From: Progne subis subis
Lineage: Eukaryota > Chordata > Aves > Passeriformes > Hirundinidae
Assembly (NCBI GenBank): GCA_022316685.1
Contig: JAKJHU010000005.1
Span: 15,106,707-15,170,706, forward strand
Length of the DNA: 64,000 bases
Reading direction: 5' to 3'
Part shown: positions 13,901 to 28,900 of the stretch, in pieces
How the letters are laid out: each line of letters starts with the position of its first letter
Numbering within the stretch: the first letter of the stretch is position 1
Translations under genes and position numbers: made by a program
Notes under the pieces: generated by a model
Seen by the model: only the letters and a program-made list of their open reading frames with translations
Database searches by the model: none
Told to the model about the DNA's origin: nothing

Positions 13901-16900
13901 AAATGTCAAGGGTATCTAAGTGGGTTATTCATGGATAACCAGCGTGATACTCCATAGTCTAGAATTCTCTATCAACTGATGGATCTATATATCTTCCTCT
14001 GAGGATGTTCCTTAATGCTGAAAGCTCGTAGCAGCTTTGTTCAACTGCAATCAGTGTGACATGGCACACTTTTTCAGCAAGCATTTCGTTTCTCTTTCTC
14101 ACAGATGGTCTGCCTCCCAAAAAGACCAACTCCTCAGAACATAGCTATAGCTCCACATCTGTTCCAGTGCAAGAATTAGCTAGTTTCCATCCTGTCTGAA
14201 AATAAAGAGACATTAATATTGTATTAAGAATGATGTATTCATACCTTTCAGTATGCCTGTTGATTTTTTGAAATCCTGAAAAGGTGCCTTAATTTTGTGA
14301 TGCGGCATTTAAAAAATGATATTTCTAAGCTGAATGGCTGCTAGTTTTTATTGGGTGTTTCTTGTGGTGTAACTGGTACTTGGCACTGTTTGAGGAATTG
14401 CTGGGCACTGCTTGAGGGATGGCACAGCACACCAGAGGCAGCCTTTTAGTCGCTGTGTGTGTGGTAGGCAGCTATGGCACTTGCCCTGGACAGCTGGAGG
14501 TAGAGGTGTGTGCAGCCAGTGACGTACTCAGAGCACCCCTTTAAGAGGCTCCCCTTTGGATTGTTGTTGCCTTAAAAGTTTAAAGCAGTGTCTGAGAACA
14601 TTCAGCATAGTCTCAGGGTGACTCATAGATGTTAGCTTGTTATTTCCACACAGCTTGCTCTCTTCAAGCTGTTCTTGAGTGTTTGAGAGCCACATAAATA
14701 CTTTATTAAAAAAAGACAGACAGACAGATTGAGACACAATAATGGGGCAATATGAGTACCTGAACTAGATACCTGAATAATACTGCTAATAATTCTGATG
14801 AATCATTTTTGAGCAACAGGAGGCACTCCCATCCCACAGGCTAAGCACATTGCCTATACAGTTCTCTTCACCTTGAGAATGGAAAATGAGAATTAGCTGA
14901 AACCTGTACAGCAGTGCTGACTACCAGTAGACCACTGAACAAGCAGTGTACTCTGAACTGCAGCTCCACCAGTCTTTGTTCAAAATTTGTTTATCAAATC
15001 AGGTAGCTACACTTTTTTTTTTTCTTTTTTTTTTTTTTTCCCTTCTGTGCATGTACATAATTATTCAGAACTCTTTAGGTGGTAGGCTTAGATGTTCTGG
15101 TAGATGATAAGAACGGAGTGCTACTGTTTGCTTTTATATTGGGTTCGCCTGTAACTGCTCTGTGTGTCTGCAACTACTGTGGCAGTACCGAAACAATCTG
15201 GAGACTGGATGGAGTTTAGGATAGTGACTTTTTTCCCATATGGGATAAGCCCAGCTAAATTATGAAAACAACACTGAGGGAAATAATCCCTGTTGACAAG
15301 AATGACATTTATTCTACTCTGGATTTTCAAGGATTTTCTCTGTAATTTGTAATGATGTTCCTTGGACTACCATAATAAAAAATAAAAAGCCCAAAACATT
15401 GAAAATAAAAAGAACAATACATTTTAGATGTATTTTTTAAAAGCAGAAGAGAAAGAAGTTTGTGCAAAAGATATATAAAGGAGTGGCTGTGAAATATGAA
15501 AGAGATGAAGTATGTTATTTTAAAATTTTCAGATTTAAATGGTTACAGTGCAGTATATCTTTTAGAAGTGGAAATGTTTACTTCACAAAGCACACATTTG
15601 ATGCTTCTAAAATATTTTAACAGCTGTGTAGTATTTCTATTCTGTATGGTAGTGTGTATTCTTTGATGCACACAAAATCGAGGGGAAATTTCTTTCCCCT
15701 TTGTGCAGATAGACTGAAGAAAAATTAAGTAACACCAGCAAAGGACTTCCAGCTCTTTCTTTTTTTTTCCATACTTTGTTGTTCCTCTGCTAATTTTCAT
15801 AATTTTTCTATTCTAAATCTTTCAGCTTAAGCATTCAATTATTTTACAGAAATCAAATTTTAAGTTACAGGCTTATCCTGGCTATTGCAATATATATCTA
15901 CTATTCTTTTGAATTCATTGAAAGTCTGAAGTGCAAGTGGTAAGGATAGAACAATTTGAATTAAAGTACTGGTTATTAAGACCAACCTTAAATTCTCCAT
16001 TATATGGAAGTGACATCTTTTGCATACTGGTTCAGAGGTGAAATTCACTACAACATCTTAAATATCTGCTGTAGTGTTTGCAATGCAAACAAGCTTGGAC
16101 TATGCAGTTATGAGTCCAGTTGTGTCTTTAGTATGGCGTACCTACTTGAAAAATATAGTATCTTTTTCTAAACATCTACCAGCCAATAGCCAATATTACT
16201 CAGTGTTGCTTAACATTACTTCTGCTTTTTCTTTTTTGAAAAAAGCATTTTGTTGCAGATAATTCTTACTGTCTTACAGGAGAAATGAAAATACAATCAT
16301 AGTTTAGCAAAAAGCTTCATATTAAAGTTTAAAACAACTTATTCTTCTAGAATGATGACAGCCTGACTGCACTGGGAGTGGGAGGAGGAAACAGTTGTCC
16401 ACCCGGGCAAGAGACAGTAAGTATTATGTAATTTTTTTGCAATATCTTCTGTACCTGTTATACTGTATCTGCTTTTGAAAGCATGCCCTGTTTTTTAGCA
16501 TGATCTCAAGGACATGATTTTTTTTCTACTGTAGATTTTGTAATTCTTACATAGATGTTCATAACTGTATAACTACATTACCTCTGGGTTTACATCAATC
16601 TTGAAAAACAATTTGGTAAGTTTTTGTTGAATATAGATTTTTTTATTTTTTGATTGGACTTTGTCCCAAATAGAACTTGAAAAATCTTTAAATTTCACAC
16701 CAGAAGAAAATCCACTGCTTTAGGTTTAATTGTGAGTGGTTTACATTCTTCTTGGGTTCTGAGCTGCATTTCTTATATCCTGTTATGGTAATTTTTCTGA
16801 CCGTATGTTGACAGAGAATATAATGGCAATTTCCACATTTTATTTAAATTGTCAAGCTGACTAAACCAATTGTATTATATTGGTATATTAATGTCTTATT

Positions 16901-19900
16901 TCTGAGAAACAGACAGTGGGACTTGCTTGATTGGTTTGAATGGTTTGTGGCAGTTCCCATGTGACTGAATTTTTGTAACTTTTTCCAAAAAACCACAACA
17001 TATCCACCAGAAGTGGATATGCAAATGACACTGCAAAACAAAGTAGTTGTTTCTTTGCCTTTCATTGTTTTTCATGCTGCCAAGTAATTAGTGTTGCATT
17101 CCTACATTCCTGGTTTTTTTTATTTTGAGTGACCTCATGGTTTTCATGAGATTGCCACTTAACTGCAGTGGGCACAGCACCTCTTATTGGACACGGTCAT
17201 GGTGCTCATCAGTGTGGTTTAGTTTGGTTCTGTTCTACAGTTCATGTTTCTGTACTGCCAACACCACCTGTCATTACTGTTAGCTTTCCTAATGCAAGGA
17301 GAGGAGTTATGATAAAACACATTTCATTGTTTACCTTCTTTATGTAAATTCAGGACTACTGAATGCGTATTTAGGTAAATTTCCTGTCTACTGAAAACTA
17401 TGCTAATACTAATTCTCTGGTGCTGACCAGCTCACAAATTGCCACATAAAATTTACAATGGTAGAATCATTTCCATCTTTTCCCATTCATAACTGATTTA
17501 ATCTGTTTAATTGGTGACATGGAATTATGAAAATACAAGTGACATTGGCTATATTTTTACACACACAGCTCGCAGGTGATCTTGAATCTTGAGCAAAGCA
17601 GAAGTACAAATATAAAAAGCATTGTGGAATTCAGCCGACTTAACATTTAAATGTATGCATGAGTAATAAAAAAGAAGGGTTTTTTTCTGTCCATATCATC
17701 ATAACTTTGCTGTCTCCTTCAGTCCTGTTAACCTTCCTATTGCGCCTAATGATCCCTGTTTCTGACCTCTGCTTACACTTTTGGAGAGGAATATGAGGTG
17801 AAGATTGTAGTTAGGGAAGCAGCATTCTGTGTACAAACTAGGTCATAATTTTGCTCTTGACTTATGATGAGGGAAGTGAGCAATTCCTTTATGTTTTTAG
17901 TTAATTTGTTTTCTGTTCATGCTTTTCTGCTCAGAGTTCACTAGGACAGATTTTTGTTCATAGGGCATGGGAAATAAATAAGAAATTGTACTTGATATTT
18001 TCATAGTCAGGATAGAAAGCAGGCTTCTAGTAGTTTATTATATGTAGTATGCATGGTCCTGATGATTGTTAGTGCTCTCTTTCGTAAGATAGCTGTGCTC
18101 AATTTCATTGTCAAATAGATTTACTATGTGAAATAGAATATTAAGTATTTGTGCAAATATATATAACATTGTATAGCGAAATGCTTATTGCTAAAACAAA
18201 TTAAAAATGAAAAGAAAAAAAAATAGTGTGATCAGAGCAAAACTTTGCAGTGTCTTTTTGTATTAAATTTTTCCTTGGATAAAGCTGTCATACTGTTGAA
18301 GTATTTATTCAAACACATATGCTTCATGAGCACACAGAGAATGGGATCTGAAGGTGGTGTAACAATTCTGTGAAAGTGACTGTATGAAGTTTTTTTTTCC
18401 CTTTTGCTTCACAAGCAAATTGCTTATAAAACTAACAGCTGCTGTTTTGAAGCTAATCTTAGTGAATTGAATGTTCTTAACCATTTCTGCAATCCCACAG
18501 TCCTTTATCTTGCCTCTCCTGCTGCTTTCCCACCACCCCTGATCCCATTAGCAAAACTTGAGGCAGCCTCAGCTTTTACCAAAGTGCAGCTTTGGTTTCA
18601 GCTGCTTTTCTGCAAGAGGAAGTGAATGTTGCGCTTTTTTCTCTGTGGCATGGTTGTGATAAAGCTGTGGTGTTCTTATCTCTCTTTTAGGTAGTGGCTC
18701 TTTATGACTACACAGCGCATCGATCAGATGAGCTAACCATCCATCGCAGTGACATTATCCAAGTGTTATACAAAGATAATGATAACTGGTGGTTTGGCAG
18801 CCTAGCAAATGGACAGCAAGGCTATTTTCCAGCTAATTATGTGGCTGGTGAAAGTAAGTTTACTGCTGTCTTCCTGGTATACCGGTGTGGGTTTAACTGA
18901 TGCACCAAGATTTTACCGTGCTGTTCTGCTTATTGTTCCAAAGACAGGAATTTATGTAGTACACACGTGGCATAATGATGACTTATTGTGGTACAAAAAC
19001 TGTATAAAGTTAGCTAACCATTGCACTTGGTTAAAGATTTCAGCTTATGGAATAAGTCATCTTATTACTGACTTAATTGTCTGTCAGCTGGATCTACCTC
19101 TTTTCTCTTCTAATACAGAGCCACCTAATTCAGGCACCAGCTTGGCAATGTTTTAGGACACATCAGAGCATTTCGCAAACATCTTGGGGTTTTTTTTCTT
19201 AGGCAATTTCCATTAAATCAAGCTTTTGTACAAACTCTTAATTTTCCCCCTGCTCTAATGGAAAATGTTCAGTTCCCAAATTTCAGTATGAAGTTTTTAA
19301 AGAACAATAATGGTTAAATCTCACATCTGGGCATTGAACTTGCTACCAGCTCCTTTTCTTTAAAACAGTTTTGATTGAACTGATACAGACAAACCTAGAT
19401 GATAATATAGGAAGTCCTACTTAGTCCACTGCTGTAAAGATGCTCAGTGTGCTGGCAGTTGTAAATATTCAGCTTGTGGACACAGCATGTGGTTGCACAC
19501 TACAAGAAATTCCTTTGCCTTCCTAAACTATCAAACTATCACTTATACTGCTATTTAGAAATCTTTTAAGCCAACGTTTCTCAAGATGGTTTCCCCCATT
19601 TTTTAGTTCCTCCCTATGTCTTTAAAGTGAAATATAGTATTTAAGCCTCTTTGCTAAAAAACACTTGAACTTAACACTGTGCTCACTTGATGAGACTAAT
19701 TAAAGTTAGATTTACTGTGCCCTTCCCTATTGTCCTCTCCTTGTACATGCTATGCATTTTACCCTGTCTTTCCTCCTTGCAAGATAACCCAGAGAGAAGT
19801 CTGAAGAACTTCAGTGAGGGCCTTAAAAAAATGGTCTGAAAAACTGTGACAAAAAAGTAAAAAAACCCAAAACAACAACAACAACAAAAAACCCTAAACA

Positions 19901-22900
19901 AAATTTTTGAGGCAGTTGTCCACTGTGAAAAAAACATCTCTGGTAAATAATTTGCTATTGAAGTTGATAATCATCTTATTGAATCTAAACAAATGTTTAA
20001 GATACATTTGTTAAGTATCAGCTGCTTCCTAATAGTATAGACTTCGTTCTTAGGTAAATGTTTGAATGCTTTTATACAATAACCAATATATAAATCGCAT
20101 TTAAATGTAAAGTTGCCAGTATAAATAGAGGTTTATGGAAGAAGTTTTCATAAATTCTCATATATTTGCCTTCAAAAATTTTTGACGTGTTTTTGTTCAC
20201 ATCCTGTTTTTGGCTAGATTGTAATGTCATGGTGGTTCACAAATTCTTTCATAGCTCTAATAATGGCGAATTATGGTTCCTCTTTTCAGAAGAATATGAA
20301 GAGCAACCTTCAGGATTAGTACCGGATTCTGCTCCTCTCCTACCAGAAGGACCAACAGAAGCAGAGGAAAGTTCTCTTACGTTAGATAAGGTAATAATTT
20401 GAGAAGGAAGGATTCTGTAAGTAATGGTAGATTGTCTTTTGTGTTCCACGTGGACTGTATTAATTTTTGATCTTTTATTTATTATTAATTCTTATGTGTA
20501 AATATCATTCCAGGTAAACAGGTATATTTTCAGCAGAAGTTTAATGTTTATCTTGTGTGGAATCAGCTGTTCCATCATGTAAATATCCTACTTACTTCCA
20601 CCATTGTAATGGGTGGCAAACCTCCCGTTGACTCCAAGTTTACAGAAGTTATGTGTGCATAAGCATTCCTATTTCTGTGATTTTTTATTAGACCATACAG
20701 TATGTATAGAAGAATACAGAAACAGGACCTGATTTTTAGTCCAGGAAAAAAACATACATTTGATTTTTATGGACTGGGTATTTTTCCCCTGGATTTTAGA
20801 GATTCCACTATATGCAAAGCAGGCCAATTGACTCTCACTTCTCCAGGGGTTAGTAACTTTGCATGCTTTTGTTTCCCTCCTTTGAAATAAGACCGATGAT
20901 TGTCTTAAAACATGGGATATCTTCTAGGAAAAAAAACAAAAAACAAACCCACCAAAACCCACAAAAAACAAGCAAACAACAACAACAAAAAAACCCCACA
21001 AAACAAAACAAAAAAAAAACCCACTTCAACAACTGTTAGAATTTAAGAAATTTTTATTTCAAAATATTTATATCCTTAATAAGTGTACTTTCCACAACTA
21101 TTCATTTACTGAAATGGTACTAACAAAATGACTTTAAAAGTGTTGTTCCTATTTCTTTCAAATTATTTGACTTTTCCATGTACTTTTCTAAAAATGGATC
21201 TACTTTTCTAAAATTGGATCTAATATTTTGTGTCTGATTTGCAAGACTCTAAGTAAGCATATTCTTTGTTGCTTTTGGGAACTACTTCTCAGATGATTCA
21301 TCTAGTCTTAGTTCCATAGTGTGTACAATCATAGAATTATTTAGACTGGAAAAGGCATTGCATTGTTCAAGGTTAAAACACTCAAGACTATTTCTAGTGA
21401 CCTTCTTTGTGCAGCTTCTGTTTTAAGTAGCTGAATATAGAGGTATCATTTAATAAATTATTGAGTACCGATTACTCATTTGGCAATCTTGTTGAAACCA
21501 GCTGTCTTCTTGAAGCCAACTGCTATAAATCGAATCACTAAGTGTTTTGTTCCTAACTGTACTTGAAAAAGGGAATTAATCATTACACTAAATCATAGTA
21601 ATTAATCTGAAGTATCCTTTACCTCTTTGTAGCTGAGAAATTCCTAGCCAAACAATTGTCCAGGAAAGACAAGGGTGCATTACTTCCAGATACTTCTGTA
21701 GAGGTGGACTAGAATAAATGGAGGAAAAATTACATTACTGAAGATTTCTTTAATTTATTGTCTTCATGGCTGGAGGCAAGGAGGGTATCTCAGAGGATGT
21801 TGTTGTAATCACCCAGTTTCACTTACGCCTGGATTAGAAAAGAGAGAAGCACTGAGATACCTATTGTTATTAGACTTGGTCGTTGTTATCTGCATTTTTT
21901 TTCTGTTTTAATCAGGTAGGAATCTAGTCAATTTACTGTATCACAATACTTTTATGTACACTAACTACTGTTACTAACATTTGCAACCCATATTTGTTAT
22001 TTAACTTTGTGAGAAACAGCATTTGGTTAGTTTTGATTGCTTCGAATTTCTCAAGTGTCTATAGGTGACATATTTTTCTAACACTAGTTTTTGTATTACT
22101 AGTAGTACTTGGTTTAGTAACAATCAGTTTAATAATATTTAATTAAAATGCTCTTGAATTCTGCTTGTACCTTGAGTTAGATTAACTATATATTTAATAA
22201 TTAGTTGGAATTTTGTACTAGTCTACATAGTACCTACAGACATAAGAAAGACATTATGAATCAAATGTACAGTAACAGTCCAAAACCAAGAAAATACATT
22301 GCTTTTCATTTTGCACAGCAGCCAAGGGCAGACAAAATCATACAGAGTCTAGGGTGAAGTCATTAAACAGGTCCTGGAACAAAATTATATAATTATGTAT
22401 ATACGTACAAGATTGAAATAGCAAAGAATGAGCAATGGAGAAGGTGTAAAAATAGTACCTGATATGAAGTCAGTGCACTCTTCTTTCTTTTCTTTCCTTC
22501 TGCTATTAAACGGGATCAGGGAGCATTAAGCTGGAATGGAACACATCTACTATCGGTAGAAGGAAATTTTTGTTTATGCCATGCTTAGTTACCCTGCTGA
22601 ACTCAACTACTACAAAACACTCTTAGATGTGTGTGCTTAGGGATTAATTGCTTAAATAACACATTTTAGGCTGAGGTAATGGCTGAGATTTCAAAAGCAT
22701 GGGAATGACTGGGAAACACAATGTGGAGGTTTTTTTTTAATTTCAAGTCACATCGGCACCATATAAACCAGCAAGAAGATAGTGAGTTGAACCAAATGAT
22801 GAATCAAATCTCTGTAAGTCTTATGATGCCTTGAAGTGTAATAGGTTTACAGAAGCTGCAGAGTTCTGCATAGAATAAACAACTTGTCATTCAGCTCTTT

Positions 22901-25900
22901 GCCAGAATGAATGAAAGTTGTACAGGGCTTTGGCTTTAGGCAATACCAGAGACTTCTGAGACAAAACTGCTAAGATGACCACTGAGGGGGCTCATCGGTT
23001 ATGGCAGTTCCCGTCTTGCAGCAGTGACACAGCAACTTTTCTTCCTATTCCTTAAATTTTTTTTTTCAGTATAAGACTTGATGAAGGGAAATACCTATTT
23101 CCTTTATATGGGAAATAAGAAAAATCATTACTTTGTAAAACCCTGTGTTTTGTTGTTTGGGGTTTTTTTTTTGTTTGTTTTTGCTTTGGCAGATAAGCAT
23201 GTATTTTTTTAAATCCAAAAATATTTATTGAGTAATTAAGTTGTTGCTTAAGTTGTTGCCACAAGCAGGAAAATATAAAAGAATATTTTAGTTGCTTGTT
23301 TTTTTGGACACAATCATGTTTTCCCAAATACTTAGTTATACATAGGTCAGCTATATCTATTGCTCTTTCTGAGTTTTTTTGAGAGTACTCAAATGTTTAG
23401 CACTGTTAAGACTGCAAAACAATTACCATGAAAATCATCCTAGCAATTACTTGTGAAATCTTGCTACAGTTCAAGACTAAATAAGGAAATTAAAGTGTTT
23501 ACTATGACTATGGTTTTAATTAATGAGAATACCAGATAGCCTAATTAAGAATAGTTTTCCAACTTCAGATATTGCACATGCATATCTAGGTAATTGTCAG
23601 AGCTTTATGAGTGAATAAAAGGGAATTATTAACATTAGAAGAGGGCGTAATGCTTAAGATCCAATATTAATCTTTGCAAATAACTTTTAGAAAAGCTTTA
23701 GTTCAAAGAACTTTCTTTCAAAATACTTTCTACCATCAGTTTTGCATTCATAACATAATAATTTTATGCAAACCTTGTTTTCCTGCCTTATGAGTTACTT
23801 AACTCCTGAGCCACAAAATTAGGTCATAATCATCTTTAATTACAACATACATGTAAACTGCCAATAGAAATTTCATGGAGTGAAGTTCTCTCTCCAAGAA
23901 ATAGAGATGGACTTATCATCTGGCTGCTCCAGTTAATGTGTTGTTTTCAGGTTCCCTAAGATGAAAGTGGAAAGGACAGGGATTCAAATAGGGTTCTAGT
24001 AGAAGCCAGGATGTGGGGTTTGCAAAATTTTGGCCAATTAGAAATATTTCAAAGCTAATAGAGTGTCTTTTTTTTTTTTTTTTTACCCCAGAAATTTTCT
24101 GCTGGCTATAAGACCTTGTGAGCATGTTTTACAATTCAATGGCCTGCTACTCACTACATGAAACACATATAACTGCATTCTGAATATTAAATATGCAATA
24201 CCATGTTACATGAGAATAGTAGGAAGCAGTAATAAACAAAACAGTAAATTTAAAACTGCCACTACAAGTGTAAGAAAGTATTCTTTCTGGTATATTTATC
24301 TTTGGAAAGTGATGCCAAGATGTAAAATAGAAAAAAAAGAAAAGGCATACTGGCAAGAACCACAATATTATTGCACAATTTGAATAATCTACCCAAAGGT
24401 CATCAAAACTTGATTCCTTGTATATTTAAACGAAGTTAGGGATTATCACTGTTCACATGAATAATTCATGGTCTCACTCTTCTTCCCCTAGAGGAGGTTG
24501 TTGTCAGACCTTGTGAATACTTAGCCCAGTGTGTCTGAAGCTAACCTGCCAAGCAATTGATGCTTTTCCCCTGGGCTTGAGCTGTTTACATGTGGGTGAT
24601 TTTGTGGGCTTAAAATTTATTTATTGAATCTAAATTCTAAAAAGCATGGAAAACTTGTCCCGTATTTAAAAAATAGTAGCTAGAATTTTTTCTATTAGTT
24701 TCATCAAAAACTTTTATTTTATAGTTGGTACTGTTTCTATTTTCTCCATTAGATACCTTTCTTCAATTTGCTGGGAAACACTTCAGAGACTGATTATGTT
24801 TTAGGAGGAGGAGGGGGAAACAGGAAGATATGATTATGCTAATGAGGGAAACACTAAGGAATTAATAAAATGAAGCTCGTGCAGTGAATAGAGCTGAAGA
24901 CTTTTGACATAACATGAAATGTGTTTATTTTCAAAGTTCAGAGAGAGAGCAGGTTAAAAAAAAGTGACTTTCAATTGAATTAGATTGTATTATAGTGAAG
25001 TTCATAATTCTGGAATTCCTAGCTAATATGACTACAGATCTCTCTTTCTGAAGTTATTGACATCTGGGCTGAAAGTAACTATAGTTTCCTAGAATCAGTG
25101 TGAAAAGCTACGTGTAGTCTTCCACATAAATTGTTAAATAGCATTATAAAATAGATATATCTTTATAAACCCTATTTTAGAAGTAGTAATGACTTAGATT
25201 ATTCTTTAAGAAATCATTCATCTGAAGGAAATGTTATTGTGGCACCATCTGTGAGGAATGGGCCATTTTTCTTAATCCTTACCCAACATTAATATATTTT
25301 AGCTTTTGAGTTCTTTACTTTCCTATTTCTTGGTACTCTGTTTTTCCTTTAAAATGCAGTTTGTACGGTTCAAGATAGAATCTGAGAATGTGAAGGGGTT
25401 GGAATGGACCTTAAAGATCATCCAGTCCCAACCCCCTCTGTCATGGGCAGGGACACCTCCCACTAGACCACATTGCTCAAGGCTTTATCTGACCTGGCTT
25501 TGAACACTGGCAGGGTTGGGGCATCCACAACTTTCTTGGGCAACCTGTTTCAGTGTTTCTCCACTCTCACAGTAAAAAATTTCCTCCTAATATGTAACCT
25601 GAATTTCCCCTCTCTCAATCTGTACCCATTATTCCTTGTCCTGTCATTACAACCTGTTGTAGCAATGGTACTCCCCAATTCAGTGCTCCCACCGAGGCTT
25701 TCCCAATCCACACACCACTCTTTTGCTCTGCACCAGGATGAAGTTGAGAATTGGAGACACAAAAGATGAGTATCATGGGTTGTGATAAGAACAATTTACT
25801 GTAAACAGCAATGAGATAAGGAAATGAACAGTACCATCAGCAATGTTAATAACAAAAGTGTACAAAAGAGGGAGTGTTTCACATCTAAGGATGCCCTCTG

Positions 25901-28900
25901 TGGAGCCAGCTACAATTCCCCCCCACCAAGTTTTTGACTGGAAGGAGCACCCTTCTCCAAAAGAGTCCTTTTTCCCCCACTCCTGGCAATGATGTGAGGT
26001 CCTATCACATCTGGGTCCTGGCTGTGCCCCTCCCAGCTATTGCACAGAATTTAACCCTGCCCTGGCTGAAATCAGGACACAGAAAAAGAATCCGTCTACA
26101 GCTTCTCTGTAGGCCCCCTTCAGATACTGAAAGGTTATAAGGTCTCCACAGAACCTTCTCTTCTCCATGCTGAACAGCCCAAACTTTTTCAGCCTGTCTT
26201 TGTAGGGCTGGTGCTCCAGTCCTCTAATCACCTTTGTAACCCTCCTCTGGAGTTGCCCTAACAGTTCCATGTCCAGAAGTGGGCGCAGCACTCCAGGTAG
26301 CTTCTCACAAGAGCAGAGTAGAGGAGCCAAATCACCTCCTATGACCTTCAGGCTACACTCCTTTGGATATATCCCAGGATTTGTTTGGCCCTCTGAGCAC
26401 ACATGGCTGGCTCATGTTGAGTTCGTCATCAGCCATCACCCTCAAATCTTTCTCCACAAGGCTACACTCAATCACTACTCTGCCCAGCCTGTAGGTGTGT
26501 CTGGGATTGCCACAAGCCAGGTGTAGGGCTTTGTACTTTGCTTTGTTGAACTTCATGAGGTTTGCATAGACCCAGCTCTCAAGCTTTTCAAGGTCCCTCT
26601 GGGTGGCATTCCTTCCCTCTAGCGTGTCAACTGCATGTGCAAGTTGAATTACTCTCCAGCGTGTGTGGTGCTACTTTATTTATGTGTTGGTAGCTAGCTA
26701 CATGTTCTGTCTCAAAAAATATTTACGCCTGTGTCTATAGCATTAATTGAGTCATTGAAAGAGAAGGTATCTGGTTTATAATCAAATTAATACCTGTTGG
26801 AGAAAAAAAAAAAAAGGTGAAATTTCATGCATAGACGTTTACTGTATGTGACCAGTCTCTTTAAAGATAGGAAGAATCAGGCTGAGCTACTGAGTTGGTC
26901 AAGCAGAACCAAAAATGCCATTGAGTGACATATTACTTCAGGAGCAAGCTAACTTCTCCCTTCCCCGTTTTTCTCCTTGGGTCCTCATAGCATCTTTCTG
27001 AAGAGAATTGAACTTTAAAAAAAAAAAAGTTAATGTAAAGCTGTGATCCCATATAAATTCCCAGAGGCCAAATCATAAAGACTGAAAACAGGTGTTCTAA
27101 ACCATACTGCTTCAATCTGAAGTACCTTGTCTCCACTCTTCCTCCTCCTCCTCCTCCTTTTGTTACCCCTCAAAAACTCACATAGTGGATTTGATTTCTG
27201 AGATGCAGTATTTGCTGTTAAGACATGACTACAGTTTTCACCCAACAGATTTTTCCTTTTATGCAAAAGAGAGAAATTCATGCCAATGTCTGTCTGGTAT
27301 ACAGAGCCATGGTTATGCTAGATTCTCATAACTAAGCTAATACTGTCAGATATAAAGGCCAGGATATGGTCAGTCTGATTTAGATAGGCTTGCTCTTTAA
27401 AAATACTAAAGAGAGGAAAAAGCAATTGTAAGTCACTTGCATTTTAAATAGGAAGGTCATGGCAAAGAAATATATGTAATTCTGCTAGCAAAGGTCTCTG
27501 CCAGTTGTTCATTTAATGAGAAAATGTGTGGATGGGTGCAGAATAGCGGGGAAGAAAATGATGAATGAGGTGTGGTTTCACATTTCTCCCAAACTCGAGT
27601 TCTTAGAATAGTTTTGACAGCATTCATTGGCATAGTTTTGGGTAGTTAAATACATGGCTGTGAATCTTCTATCCATGGACTGCGTAATAGAAAACAAAAT
27701 ACAGATTTAGTACGGAGTACAGTGTCCTAAAGACGAGTCTGAAAAGGCAGAGACACATGTTGGTTCTTGCCATCTATGATCCAATGAATTTTTAATGAGA
27801 TGAAGTTCTGTAGAAACAGCTTCTAGGGAAGAGTTCCTCTGTAGGCTATAGAGCAAACTCATTTACTGTCATGGGTTGAATCAGCTGAATAGATTTCCTG
27901 CACCACTCTATTCTGTCCATCCTCCTCCTAGTCTGCCAGAGAACCTCTGCAGACCATCAGTCTTAGGGACAACTCTGCACAGCCTGGAGGAAAGCACCAC
28001 CAAAAACATAGATTTGGGATGAGACTATGTCCTTAGTATTTCCTTTAGATGCCCTCTGCTTCAGGTTCTTTTCGGAATTGTGTTCTGAAGTACTTGATGG
28101 CTCCCACAGGTTGCACAGGAAGGGTTTAGTGCTTGATTTACTGCTGTGGATTCTACAGCAGGGATCAGGAACTTAATATGCTTTTGTGTATTTTGCCTTT
28201 ATTTATACTGCCTTGGTTGCTTCTTATGTGGCTGCAAGAGAGAATATTAAGTATAAAATAAAAGAGCTATGAAGCAGGAGAGCCCTTTAGAAAAGGAAAA
28301 TATGTACTGTGTTACAATTTTCCTTTCTATGATCATAAAGCAAAAAAACCTTTAGAAAATCCAAGCTTCTACAGTTGACATGAACTAATGTTCTCTTCTT
28401 CTGATGGGCTATATCTCACAAACAAGGGGAGACTTAGAACGTGGCAACAAAATTGAATACTATTAGTGGCACTGTACCGATGAGCTCATCTTTTGTACTG
28501 TGTTAAATATTTGTTCTCGTGAACAAATATTCATAAGAAAAATATTCATAAGTATCTGAAATGTTGGTGTGTTTTTCCTTAAAGCAAGCACTGCCCTAAT
28601 AATGCTATATTAATATTTAAGCTCTGTGATCTGGAGGAGTGTCATGGCTCACACCATGCCTGTTTGAGCACCAGCTTTACTGCATCTTAGTACAGAGGCA
28701 GTGATGATAGTGCAGAGCTGTTTGGAGCTTCCTGGGAGATCTGCCCATGCATAATAAGAGGTCGAGAGGTTTAGAAATGGACAGCAATGAGATCAACAGC
28801 CTCCTCAGCTCCTCCATACTCCAGCCTTCCCTGGCTTGCTCCTTACATTGACATGTCCTTAGTGAGTTCCCAGTGCGTGTTACCACACTTCCTTTGCCAA

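Noticed and set aside
26037..26556. Protein-like - strand frames
   Set aside because: These are pieces of the CR1 reverse transcriptase, covered as a mobile element, not a host gene.
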